DNA of 24,520 nt, taken from assembly GCA_044359525.1 (NCBI GenBank), contig JBIKLY010000055.1, forward strand, positions 1-24,520, in the 5' to 3' direction. Shown one piece after another: positions 16,558 to 23,329 of the stretch (its first letter is position 1; each line of letters starts with the position of its first letter). The notes under the pieces are model-generated. The model was not told the DNA's origin. It saw only the letters and a list, made by a program, of their open reading frames with translations, and did not search any database. Both the position numbers and the translations under genes were made by a program. This DNA comes from CAJBIL01 sp044359525 (GTDB lineage: Bacteria; Pseudomonadota; Gammaproteobacteria; Burkholderiales; Rhodocyclaceae).

Positions 16558-17139
16558 ATGAACCCACACAACCTCATTCACCAGCTCTTTCTCACTGCTC
16601 TGCTGCTGACGAGCACGCCACTGCTGGCCGGTGAAGCGCATGTTCACGGTCAGGCTCAGCTTGAAATCGTCGTTGAAGGCGACCTGCTGTCCATTCGCTT
16701 CGAGTCGCCGCTCGATAACCTGCTCAGCTTCGAGCGGGCGCCACGCAACGAGCGCGAGCGGCAGGCTGTACGCCGCATGGCAACGCAACTGCGCGATGGC
16801 GCAGCGCTGTTGCAGCCGAGCCCGGCCGCCGAATGCCTATTACTTGACACCCGGCTCGACGCACCAGTCCTTGGCAGCGAATTGCTTTCGCCCCCAGTCA
16901 AAGGCACGCCCGGCGAGGTAGCTCAACCGGCAGTGAAGCAAACACACGCCAATGACGAACACGCCGAACTCTCTGCCACCTGGCGCTTTCGCTGCGCCCG
17001 GCCGGCCGAACTGCAAGACCTGACGCTCAATCTCTTTAAAACCTTCAAGGGTCTGCACCGGATCGACGCCGTGGCGATCGGTAAAAAAGGCCAGCGCGCC
17101 ACACGGCTGACCGCACGCCAACCACAGATACGCTGGTGA
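16558..17139 (+). CDS. zrgA: ZrgA-like zinc uptake protein (DUF2796)
   Basis: A 193-residue periplasmic protein. ATG 16558 follows GGAGG by 7 nt and begins a signal peptide (LFLTALLLTSTPLLA, cleaved near residue 24). The frame upstream crosses the repeat tail and has no support. The mature protein opens with the family-typical GEAHVHGQAQLEIVVEGDLLSIRFESPLDNLLSFE (quoted in parts: HVHG ligand motif, then PLDNLLSFE). A His/Asp/Glu patch (KQTHANDEHAEL) lies near residue 130. The DUF2796/ZrgA family is known from the zinc-regulated zrgABCDE operon of Vibrio cholerae, needed for growth in low zinc. It is followed by an ATPase, an FtsX-type permease and a DUF3299 protein, the same company as I recall there. 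Confidence 0.88.
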   Translation: MNPHNLIHQLFLTALLLTSTPLLAGEAHVHGQAQLEIVVEGDLLSIRFESPLDNLLSFERAPRNERERQAVRRMATQLRDGAALLQPSPAAECLLLDTRLDAPVLGSELLSPPVKGTPGEVAQPAVKQTHANDEHAELSATWRFRCARPAELQDLTLNLFKTFKGLHRIDAVAIGKKGQRATRLTARQPQIRW

Positions 17140-17143
17140 CATC

Positions 17144-17881
17144 ATGTCCGGGCGCGCCTTGACGTCGTTCCAGCCCGCTGCCGGCGAAGAGATTCTGTGC
17201 CTTGAGGCCTTGCGTTTCCGCTGGCCGGCCCAGCACGTCGACTGCCTCGACATCGCCCGCTTTTCGCTGCAGGCCGGCCAGCATTGTTTTCTCTCCGGGC
17301 CAAGCGGCAGCGGTAAAAGTACGCTACTGGCACTGCTTGGCGGCGTCGCACTGCCGCAGGCGGGGCATGTCCGCCTCCTCGATCAGAACATGAGCGCGCT
17401 CAGCGCCACCGCCCGTGACCGTCTGCGCGGCGATCACGTCGGTTTCATTTTTCAGCAGTTCAACCTGATTCCGCACCTGCCATTGCTCGACAACGTCCTG
17501 CTGTCCTGCCACTTTTCATCACGCCGCCGACAGCGCGCACTGGCGCAGTCGCCGACACTGGCGGCCGAAGCGGCGCGCCTGCTCGGCAGGCTCGAACTGG
17601 CGCCGGAACTCTGGCAACGCCCGCCCGTCGAGTTGTCGGTTGGCCAGCAGCAGCGCGTTGCCGCAGCGCGTGCGCTGATTGGCCGCCCGGCACTGATCAT
17701 CGCCGACGAGCCAACTTCCGCGCTCGACGCCACCCTTCAACAAAGTTTTCTCGACCTGCTGCTGGATGAGTGCGCGCAGGCCGGCGCTACCCTGCTCTTC
17801 GTCAGCCACGACCAACGGCTTGCCAGCCGTTTCCCACGGCAAACCACCCTCGCCGGGATCAACAATAGCCAGTCATGCTAA
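17144..17881 (+). CDS. ABC transporter ATP-binding protein, MacB/LolD-type
   Basis: A 245-residue ATPase of the MacB/LolD/FtsE group, which power FtsX-type permeases by mechanotransmission instead of moving small molecules through a channel. Walker A is GPSGSGKST (52-60), the Q-loop is FIFQQFNLIPHL (101-112), Walker B is LIIADEP (184-190) and the H-loop is SHD (His222). The signature is LSVGQ (164-168), with Val in place of the usual first Gly; I recall this in relatives of the same family, so it should not be inactivating. It starts 4 nt after zrgA. The permease follows after palindrome copy 4. Confidence 0.9.
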   Translation: MSGRALTSFQPAAGEEILCLEALRFRWPAQHVDCLDIARFSLQAGQHCFLSGPSGSGKSTLLALLGGVALPQAGHVRLLDQNMSALSATARDRLRGDHVGFIFQQFNLIPHLPLLDNVLLSCHFSSRRRQRALAQSPTLAAEAARLLGRLELAPELWQRPPVELSVGQQQRVAAARALIGRPALIIADEPTSALDATLQQSFLDLLLDECAQAGATLLFVSHDQRLASRFPRQTTLAGINNSQSC

Positions 17882-17901
17882 AAAATAACGAAAAAAACTT
17901 C

Positions 17902-17988
17902 ACCACCAAGTCACCAAGTACACAAAGCTTCACCAAGAGAACATGGTTTTAACTTGGTGCACCTTGGTGAACTTGGTGACTTGGTGGT
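17902..17988. repeat. CACCAAG-type long palindrome, copy 4
   Basis: The 36-nt arms start ACCACCAAGTCACCAAGT on both strands and differ at about six positions. The loop is ~15 nt. The 19-nt tail at 17999-18017 matches the tail of copy 3 at 18 of 19 bases. It begins 21 nt after the ATPase stop and separates it from its own permease gene, which is unusual for two subunits of one complex. Confidence 0.92.
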
Positions 17989-18044
17989 TCGCACTGTTCT
18001 CGTCTTTCTACGTGACTGACTTTTAGCGCAAACGGAGCAACACA

Positions 18045-19307
18045 ATGAACCACCTGCTCCGGCTGGCTGCACTCAGTGCATGGAACCGACGCTACGCACT
18101 CGGCCTGACCCTGCTCGCCATCGTCCTTTCCAGCACGCTGCTGTTCGGTATCGAGCGCTTGCGACAGGATGTGCGCACAAGTTTCACGCAATCCGTTTCA
18201 GGCACCGATCTCATTGTAGGCACCCGTGGCAGCCCGCTGCAACTGATGCTGTTCACCGTCTTCCGTCTCGGCGAACCGACAGGAACCCTGCGCTGGGAGA
18301 GCGCCCAGGCACTGGCTCGCCACCCCGACGTGGCGTGGACGATTCCTATCGCACTGGGCGACTCGCATCGCGGCTTTCCGGTGATCGGTACCAACGCTGA
18401 CTATTTCGCGCATTTCCACTACGGCGCCGGGCACCCGTTGCGGGTAGCAAACGGCCAGCCCTTCGACCAATTGTTCGACGCCGTACTCGGTGCCGATGTC
18501 GCCCGGCGTCTCGGCTACCGGGTGGGCGATCGCATCGTACTGGCGCACGGCAGTGGCGGGCTCGGGCTCGCAGAGCATGCCGACAAGCCTTTTGTTGTGA
18601 GCGGCATTCTGGCGCCTACCGGTACGCCGGTAGACCGCAGCGTGCATATCAGTCTCGAAGCCCTGGAAGCCATTCATCTGGACTGGCAAGGCGGCGCGCC
18701 CTTGCCGGGCGTGAATATCCCGGCCGAATACGTGCGCAAGTTCGATCTGACGCCGAAAGCGGTGACAGCGGTGCTGATCGGCCTGAAAAGCCGTAGCGCC
18801 GTCTTCACCATGCAACGCCAGATCTCCCGCTGGCCGGATGAACCACTCACCGCCGCGCTGCCGGCCGTCGCGCTCGATGAGCTCTGGCGGTTGCTGGACA
18901 GCGGCGAACAGGCATTGCGTCTGGTCTCGGCACTGGCCATGATCAGCGGGCTGGCCGGCATGGTGGCCGTGATGCTGGCCGGGCTGGACCAGCGCCGCCG
19001 CGAACTTTCCATCTTGCGCTCGGTAGGCGCTGCGCCACGCCACGTATTCACCCTGCTCGCCGTCGAGGGTATCGGCCTGACGCTGCTTGGCGCGCTGCTC
19101 GGCATCGCCCTGCAAGGCACGCTGGTATTGCTCGGCGGTCACTGGCTGGAAGCCCGCTATGGCATCGCCCCGAGTATTTTCTCGGCAAGCCGCGAAGAAC
19201 TGACGCTGCTCGCCGCAATTGTTCTTGCCGGCAGCATTGCCAGCCTGCTGCCAGGCTATCGTGCCTATCGACTGTCGTTGAACGACGGTCTAACCCCACG
19301 CCTGTAA
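18045..19307 (+). CDS. FtsX-type ABC permease (MacB-like)
   Basis: A 420-residue permease with the type VII ABC layout: one TM helix near residues 17-37, a large periplasmic domain of ~240 residues (MacB-PCD-like, VGTRGSPLQLMLFTVF and RVGDRIVLAHG), then three C-terminal TM helices (about 283-308, 335-360, 385-408). RRRELSILRSVGAAPRHVF after TM2 is the FtsX coupling motif. CGGAG lies 9 nt before the ATG. It pairs with the ATPase encoded just upstream. No periplasmic adaptor (MacA-like) is encoded nearby, so an efflux role is less likely than envelope protein or lipoprotein handling linked to zinc uptake, which is an inference. Confidence 0.9.
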   Translation: MNHLLRLAALSAWNRRYALGLTLLAIVLSSTLLFGIERLRQDVRTSFTQSVSGTDLIVGTRGSPLQLMLFTVFRLGEPTGTLRWESAQALARHPDVAWTIPIALGDSHRGFPVIGTNADYFAHFHYGAGHPLRVANGQPFDQLFDAVLGADVARRLGYRVGDRIVLAHGSGGLGLAEHADKPFVVSGILAPTGTPVDRSVHISLEALEAIHLDWQGGAPLPGVNIPAEYVRKFDLTPKAVTAVLIGLKSRSAVFTMQRQISRWPDEPLTAALPAVALDELWRLLDSGEQALRLVSALAMISGLAGMVAVMLAGLDQRRRELSILRSVGAAPRHVFTLLAVEGIGLTLLGALLGIALQGTLVLLGGHWLEARYGIAPSIFSASREELTLLAAIVLAGSIASLLPGYRAYRLSLNDGLTPRL

Positions 19308-19322
19308 AACGAGGATTCGACC

Positions 19323-19979
19323 ATGCTCCGTAATCGACGCTGGCCACACGCCCTGCTGCTCACAATGATCCTGATTCTCGGTGCTTGCGGCGAAAACAAC
19401 GCACCGGCCGCAGAAGCCAATTACAAAATCGGCGAACGTCTTCCAGCCAAACCCAAACCACAGACGAAAGCGCCGGCGACTCCAGCGGCTTCGGCAACTG
19501 CAGTCACCCCCGGTAGTTTCAGAAACGTCGAGTGGGATGAGTTGATTCCGAAAGACTGGGACCCTGCTGCCGCCTTCAAGGATTTCAATCTGGCAACGCT
19601 CAAGGACTCGGACCCGCGCGCCATGGATCTGCTGGCGACGATGCGTGCCGCCTGGGACAACGCACCCACTGCGCCTGAAATGAACGGTGTGGCCATTCGT
19701 ATTCCAGGCTTTATCGTACCGATTGAACGCAGCGGCGACAGCGTGCGCGAACTGTTACTCGTCCCCTATTTCGGCGCCTGTGTTCATGTGCCACCACCAC
19801 CGGCCAATCAAATCATCCACGTGCTGGTCGACCCGCCGCTCAAAGATGCTCACCTGATGGATACCATGTGGGTCAGCGGCACACTCGAAACTGTACGTTC
19901 TCCCTCCTCGATGGGAACCTCCGGCTACCGGATGAAAGCGGCGAAGATCGTTCCTTATACGGCGCCCCCGCCGCGCTGA
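19323..19979 (+). CDS. DUF3299 lipoprotein of the Zrg-like module
   Basis: A 218-residue lipoprotein. The lipobox LGAC places the acylated Cys at residue 22 after a hydrophobic signal. Residues 28-65 form a Pro/Ala/Lys/Thr-rich linker. The DUF3299 domain follows (about 66-214) with its hallmark YFGACVHVPPPPANQI (149-164), including Cys153 and His155, which could bind metal. The family is periplasmic, of unproven function and often next to MacB-like ABC genes. It starts 15 nt after the permease stop with GAGG upstream, so it is almost certainly in the same operon. Confidence 0.88.
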   Translation: MLRNRRWPHALLLTMILILGACGENNAPAAEANYKIGERLPAKPKPQTKAPATPAASATAVTPGSFRNVEWDELIPKDWDPAAAFKDFNLATLKDSDPRAMDLLATMRAAWDNAPTAPEMNGVAIRIPGFIVPIERSGDSVRELLLVPYFGACVHVPPPPANQIIHVLVDPPLKDAHLMDTMWVSGTLETVRSPSSMGTSGYRMKAAKIVPYTAPPPR

Positions 19980-20037
19980 ACAACGCATCGCCGATTCGCG
20001 TAAAGTTCCAGCTGGTGCTTTTCAGAGGGGAGCTTTC

Positions 20038-20988
20038 ATGGCGACATTTCAGGTGTTACTGGCCCAATCTCCGGCCATCCTTGGCGAAGGCGCCGTCATC
20101 GAGCGTTTACGCCGTTCTCCGGGCATTTTTCTGGATGACCATGTAGTCAATTCGGCGCTGATTTACGAGGAATCAGGCCGCGCTGCGCTGGCGGCCATCT
20201 ACCGCCAGTACCTGGAAATCGGCCAGCGCTACAAACTCCCGTTGCTGCTGTCGACGCCGACCTGGCGCGCCAGCCGCGAGCGCATCGCCGCTGCCGGGCT
20301 GGCCGGTCGTGATCTGAACGGCGACAACACCCGCTTTCTCACCACGTTGCGCGACCGTTACGGCGACTATGCACAGCAGGTGGCTATCTGCGGCTTGATG
20401 AGTTGCCGTGGCGACGCCTACAAACCCGACGAGGCGATGAGCGCTGATGCCGCTGCCGAATTCCACGCCTGGCAAGCTAACGCGCTGGCGGCAGCCGGCG
20501 TCGATTTTCTGCTCGCCGCCACGCTGCCGGCGCTTAGCGAAGCCATCGGTCTGGCCCGCGCGCAAGCCGCCACCGGGCTGCCCTACGTCATCAGCTTTGT
20601 CGCCCGACCGACCGGCACGCTGCTCGACGGCACACCGTTGAAGGAGGCCATTGCCAGCATCGATGCCGCCGTCACGCCGCCTCCGCTGGCCTACCTGATC
20701 AACTGCACGCACGCCTCGATCTTTCGCAGCGCGCTGCTGCACGCGGGCAATTCGTCGCCGCTGGTCCGTTCGCGGGTGATCGGCCTGCTGGCCAACACCG
20801 CCGCACTCAGCCCGGAAGACCTGAACGAGAGCGCCGAACTGGTCGAAGAAGTGCCGGAGGTTTTCGGCAACAGCGTAGCCGCGCTGCGCGACGAACTCGG
20901 TATGAAGGTGCTGGGCGGCTGTTGCGGCACCGATGCACGGCATATCGAGTGTCTGGCAAAGTCGCTACTGAGCACACCCGTACGATAG
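20038..20988 (+). CDS. homocysteine S-methyltransferase family protein
   Basis: A 316-residue TIM-barrel enzyme of the homocysteine S-methyltransferase (MmuM/BhmT) superfamily, which moves a methyl group to a thiol acceptor bound through zinc. The zinc triad is intact: Cys223 in NCTH and Cys295-Cys296 in GGCCGTD. Length matches MmuM (~310 aa), but the methyl donor cannot be read from sequence. GGGGAG precedes the ATG. The gap from the DUF3299 stop is 58 nt on the same strand, so it may be read with the zinc island, although it could be an unrelated neighbour. A short remnant of a related gene lies at 23084. Confidence 0.9.
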   Translation: MATFQVLLAQSPAILGEGAVIERLRRSPGIFLDDHVVNSALIYEESGRAALAAIYRQYLEIGQRYKLPLLLSTPTWRASRERIAAAGLAGRDLNGDNTRFLTTLRDRYGDYAQQVAICGLMSCRGDAYKPDEAMSADAAAEFHAWQANALAAAGVDFLLAATLPALSEAIGLARAQAATGLPYVISFVARPTGTLLDGTPLKEAIASIDAAVTPPPLAYLINCTHASIFRSALLHAGNSSPLVRSRVIGLLANTAALSPEDLNESAELVEEVPEVFGNSVAALRDELGMKVLGGCCGTDARHIECLAKSLLSTPVR

Positions 20989-21135
20989 GTGTGATATGAC
21001 ATCAGGCAGGAGTCGGCCATGAGCGGGAGTTCGGGATAGTCATTCCATGCTCATACATTGCCTTGGTTCTGACCACTATGAACGCCGCGTTCTCGAGTCA
21101 TCGAGTTGTGGCAATTTGCAACTCACCGTATCGAG

Positions 21136-21153
21136 GTGTTACTCTAGTGTTAC
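21136..21153 (+). promoter_or_regulatory. GTGTTAC direct repeats before a toxin-antitoxin pair
   Basis: GTGTTAC occurs at 21136-21142 and again at 21147-21153, exactly 11 bp apart, so both face the same side of the helix. This suits cooperative binding by a ribbon-helix-helix antitoxin. A CTCGA-GTCA-TCGAG inverted repeat lies further upstream (21092-21105). A convincing -10 could not be chosen. Confidence 0.5.
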
Positions 21154-21176
21154 CTTAAAGAAACTGGTCCCCAACA

Positions 21177-21461
21177 ATGCCCACTACTTCACTGAAGCTT
21201 TCTGACGAACTCAAGCAACGAACTGCCGCAGCCGCTGAGAAGAAAGGAGTCTCGCCGCATGCGTTCATGATCCATGCGATTGAACAGGCAGCCACGGCAG
21301 CAGAGCGGCGGGCTAGTTTTGTTAGCGAAGCACAGGCCGCACGGGATCAAATGCTGAGCACTGGGAAGGGTTACGACGCCAGTGAGGTTCATACCTACCT
21401 GAAAGCGCGCGTTTCTGGCAATAAGTCGGCAAAGCCGAAAGCCAGATCTTGGCAAAGCTGA
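21177..21461 (+). CDS. ribbon-helix-helix antitoxin (CopG/ParD-like)
   Basis: A 94-residue protein. Residues 1-45 are a ribbon-helix-helix domain (TSLKLSDELKQRTAAAAEKKGVSPHAFMIHAIEQA), described here in two parts: the beta strand TSLKLSD and the helices that follow. The C-terminal part is polar, with a basic end (KSAKPKARSW), and should bind the toxin. It overlaps the toxin gene by 13 nt. The composition is less GC-rich than the zinc island, consistent with an acquired module. Confidence 0.85.
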   Translation: MPTTSLKLSDELKQRTAAAAEKKGVSPHAFMIHAIEQAATAAERRASFVSEAQAARDQMLSTGKGYDASEVHTYLKARVSGNKSAKPKARSWQS

Positions 21462-21754
21462 TCTATTCGGCACGCGCGCTCGCCGATCTTGAAAGGCTAA
21501 CCGACTTCCTGATTGAGACAGATCATTCCGCAGCAGCAGAGACCGTGGGATTGATCGAGGAAGCCGTCGAATTGTTAGCGCGTCATCCACTGATCGGCTG
21601 TCCTGTAGAGTATGGATTGCGAGAGTTGGTGATATCTCGAGGACGTACGGGTTATGTGGCCCTCTATAGCTTTGAGGAGGACCAAGATGCCGTCCTGATT
21701 CTTACGATCCGTCATCAACGTGAATCCGGCTATTGGGGGCAGGACGATGACTGA
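21449..21754 (+). CDS. ParE/RelE-superfamily toxin
   Basis: A 101-residue toxin with a TTG start inside the end of the antitoxin gene; this start gives the usual family opening AKLIYSARALADLERLTDFL. The core includes LLARHPLIGCPVEYGLRELVISRGRTGYVALYSF, ending in the ILTIRHQRESGYW strand with the characteristic His/Arg pair. Family members either poison gyrase (ParE) or cut mRNA on the ribosome (RelE); the sequence does not decide, but the RHH partner favours ParE. The rare start and overlap would keep toxin output below antitoxin. Confidence 0.88.
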   Translation: MAKLIYSARALADLERLTDFLIETDHSAAAETVGLIEEAVELLARHPLIGCPVEYGLRELVISRGRTGYVALYSFEEDQDAVLILTIRHQRESGYWGQDDD

Positions 21755-21892
21755 GTTCGGCCAGTTGGAGCCATTCGACCGTTGACGCTGTCGGGCAGGT
21801 TATAGCTGAGTCCGGCCATTGCCGTTAGCGGCTCACGAATGCAAAACGGAAGCCAAAGCTCCCGTCTTCTTGTTTCATCAATGACGATCTGA

Positions 21893-22477
21893 TCAGGCTT
21901 GCTTGTTCTTCCTGCGACGTGCAATAGCACCCATTAGACCCAGACCAACCATCAGCATGGCGTAGGTTTCTGGCTCAGGAACTGCTGCTACGCTCGTTAC
22001 CGACCACCGAGCAAAATCTAAAACATCGGGGGCTGTCCCGCCTTTCTGCGGACCAAACTCCCAATCTGCGATAGGTTCCCATTTTCCGCCGGAATTTTTC
22101 TTGTTTACCTCTAAATAGCGATAATCGTCGAGACTGAACCCCTTAATAGAAAGGCTGTGTTGATACTGTCCGTGTAAAGTATCAGTGTTGTAAAAGCCGA
22201 AATCATTCTGTGCCCCGCTGATCGACACGACACCTCCATTCGTACCCATCTCGTTCCTGCTGAACAGTGTGCCGTAGCCGATCAATGATAATCCGTTGAG
22301 CGACGCAGTAATGTTAGACAGACTAGTCACCAGATCGCCGCTACGGACGCCGTCAAATGAACCGCTTATCGTCTGTCCCCGGCTAAACGTGTAGGAATAG
22401 TTGAACGATTCTGCGGCTGCAAGGGAACTTAGGGACAGGGTGACGGCAAGCACTGTCAAACGAAAAATAGTTTTCAT
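21893..22477 (-). CDS. PEP-CTERM sorting-domain protein
   Basis: A 194-residue secreted protein. ATG 22477 is preferred to a TTG at 22492, giving signal peptide MKTIFRLTVLAVTLSLSSLAAA. The C-terminus has the exosortase signal VPEPETYAML, a hydrophobic helix and a basic end (RRRKNKQA). PEP-CTERM proteins are processed by exosortase and usually reach the exopolysaccharide or cell surface; no exosortase gene is in the window. The middle (about 25-160) is Ser/Gly/Asn-rich and of the beta-sandwich type with no known domain recognised. The gene stands alone, flanked by low-coding sequence. Confidence 0.9.
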   Translation of the reverse strand: MKTIFRLTVLAVTLSLSSLAAAESFNYSYTFSRGQTISGSFDGVRSGDLVTSLSNITASLNGLSLIGYGTLFSRNEMGTNGGVVSISGAQNDFGFYNTDTLHGQYQHSLSIKGFSLDDYRYLEVNKKNSGGKWEPIADWEFGPQKGGTAPDVLDFARWSVTSVAAVPEPETYAMLMVGLGLMGAIARRRKNKQA

Positions 22478-23329
22478 GATTACTCTGATCAATCCTATTT
22501 AGAAACGCGGTTGTGAAGGAATTTGCAAGTCAGAGCAGAGATAGCAATCAAGCTGATAACGCAATCTATATACCGCAACGTATAAAAAAATGGGCGAATT
22601 GTAGCCCCGGGTTCTTTATCGAACAATAGTCCATTCGGCCCAATCGAATAGCCTAGAAGGCAGCGAGCTGCACTTGCACGCGCCCAGAATTGAGACACTG
22701 CGGCCGTAGCCTTGAATGGATCAAATGGGCCGATAGGGTGAATAGCCATTTTTGTCAGCGGCCGCTCAACTCATCGGCTCGCATTAGATAAGTTTGCAAG
22801 AGGAACTCGCTTCGTCCTAAAACTTGGCTGACAGCTTCCGCGGCGTACCCGACGTAGGGGCTGAGAAGCGTTGCTTCCGCTTTGGGTCGTCAAGAGCCTG
22901 ATTCTTGCATTGATCAAAGACAGCACCCACACGTCAATTCCAACGAAGTTCACGGGCGCACTTTGCATCACTTTAGGCTTAGGTTTATTCCGAAATACGC
23001 CGCCGTATGACGTGCGGCTTTCCGGAACAAGTCGTGCTATCTGCGCGGGAGTTCGCACAGACGCCGAGCTGACCGGCGGCTGGCGCTCAAGGAAAATCGG
23101 CCTGCTGGCCGATACTGCAGCGCTCAGCCCGGAAGCGCGGCGCACAGCTACACCTTCCTGACGTATCCAGGAATTCAGGATTGAGCCGCTGCACGCCCTC
23201 TTCTATACTGCCTATAACGAACGTCAACCCCAGCAAGACAAAGCGGCATCACATCCTGGGCATCAGGCGTTACGGTTCATTGATTCCTATCCACGCCGCC
23301 CCGGCGACGGCTCTTAGACTGGCACTGGC
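22478..23329. other. ~850-bp low-coding region
   Basis: No convincing complete gene was found on either strand. Short open frames exist (e.g. minus 22495-22749 and 22771-23145, plus 22871-23161 and 23181-23486), but they lack ribosome-binding sites or recognisable families. AT content is higher near 22500-22620, where the PEP-CTERM promoter should lie. A methyltransferase gene remnant sits at 23084-23137. The region looks like degraded accessory DNA. Confidence 0.6.
23084..23137 (+). pseudogene. remnant of a homocysteine S-methyltransferase gene
   Basis: Translation gives RSRKIGLLADTAALSPEA, against RSRVIGLLANTAALSPED in the intact methyltransferase (from 20767). Over the 40-nt core, 35 bases match; of the five differences four are in third codon positions and the only amino-acid change in that core is Asn/Asp. 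This pattern indicates divergence under coding constraint before decay. Nothing else of the gene is recognisable on either side. Confidence 0.6.

Noticed and set aside
17633..17650. LSVGQ signature as evidence of a dead ATPase
   Set aside because: Walker A, Walker B and H-loop are intact and the same variant is familiar from other MacB/LolD-like ATPases.
22495..22749. 84-residue minus-strand frame as a gene
   Set aside because: No ribosome-binding site, no recognisable family, and it covers the likely upstream region of the PEP-CTERM gene.
22740..22900. Possible integron attC-like site around the GCGGCCGC palindrome
   Set aside because: No matching core sites (GTTRRRY with its partner) could be aligned and no integrase is present; the palindrome alone is too short.
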